From assembly GCA_964438715.1 (NCBI GenBank), contig CAYTLQ010000120.1:1-13830 (forward strand): 13,830 nt of DNA. The letters are read 5' to 3'. The notes under the pieces are model-generated. The model saw nothing but the letters and a program-made list of their open reading frames with translations, searched no databases and was not told the origin of the DNA. Position 1 is the first letter of the stretch. Each line of letters begins with the position of its first letter. The position numbers and the translations under genes are program-made. This document shows positions 13,737 to 13,830 of this stretch, one piece after another. This DNA comes from CAYTLQ01 sp964438715 (GTDB lineage: Bacteria > Bacteroidota > Ignavibacteria > Ignavibacteriales > Ignavibacteriaceae).

Positions 13737-13830
13737 TCAGACAGTTTTCGGATCTTTCCCCCACATCTGATTGAAAGTCAACTGCTCATTTTTTCGGATT
13801 TCATCATCCTGATGCCAAAATGGTTTGTTT
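13737..13830 (-). CDS. C-terminal end of an unrecognised protein
   Basis: One minus-strand frame is open from the window edge for 30 codons to a TGA at 13739-13737. The residues include KPFWHQDDEIRKNEQ and end NQMWGKDPKTV, a polar, Trp-containing tail that reads like real protein, whereas the other frames on this strand are broken by stops. There is no membrane segment in the visible part. I do not recognise the family from so short a fragment. Confidence 0.5.
   Translation of the reverse strand, partial: NKPFWHQDDEIRKNEQLTFNQMWGKDPKTV

Overview
The window is a compact block of bacterial housekeeping genes. Every gene I can support lies on the minus strand, so it reads from position 13830 down to 1. 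Base composition is AT-rich. The order thrS-infC-rpmI-rplT-pheS-pheT-(coiled-coil gene)-zapA-6S RNA-rny, the PheS subtype with a Cys cluster, and two candidate promoters of the TTTG-N19/20-TAnnTTTG type all suggest the Bacteroidota/Chlorobiota/Ignavibacteriota (FCB) group. Ignavibacteria-like is my best guess, but it is an inference and not demonstrated.

Reading in the direction of transcription: (1) 13830-13737 is the last 30 codons of an unrecognised protein. (2) 13566-13243 is a tRNA cluster, Leu(UAA)-Leu(CAA)-Val(GAC), with a candidate promoter in front and an intrinsic terminator behind. (3) 13202-10159 is the translation operon thrS-infC-rpmI-rplT; infC almost certainly starts at a rare AUC codon. 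(4) A strong terminator-like hairpin lies between rplT and pheS, followed by pheS-pheT. (5) A small coiled-coil protein and zapA (Z-ring assembly) are followed by a long rod-shaped RNA, very probably 6S RNA, and then RNase Y (rny). (6) coaE and a prephenate dehydratase gene sit 2 bases apart. (7) A proline dehydrogenase gene has its own candidate promoter; its stop overlaps the start of tsaD. (8) The window ends inside a gene that joins an AroQ chorismate mutase domain to a membrane-anchored MltG/YceG-type endolytic transglycosylase.

The genes combine translation (ThrRS, PheRS, IF3, L35, L20, tRNAs, the t6A enzyme TsaD), RNA metabolism (RNase Y, 6S RNA), cell division and wall synthesis (ZapA, MltG), CoA synthesis, and phenylalanine supply (chorismate mutase, prephenate dehydratase) together with its use (PheRS).

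I found no mobile element, CRISPR array or defence system. The points most worth a second look are the chorismate mutase-MltG fusion and its apparent AUA start, the terminator hairpins placed just before both aminoacyl-tRNA synthetase genes, the degenerate regulatory domain of the prephenate dehydratase, and the alternative fold visible in the 6S candidate.
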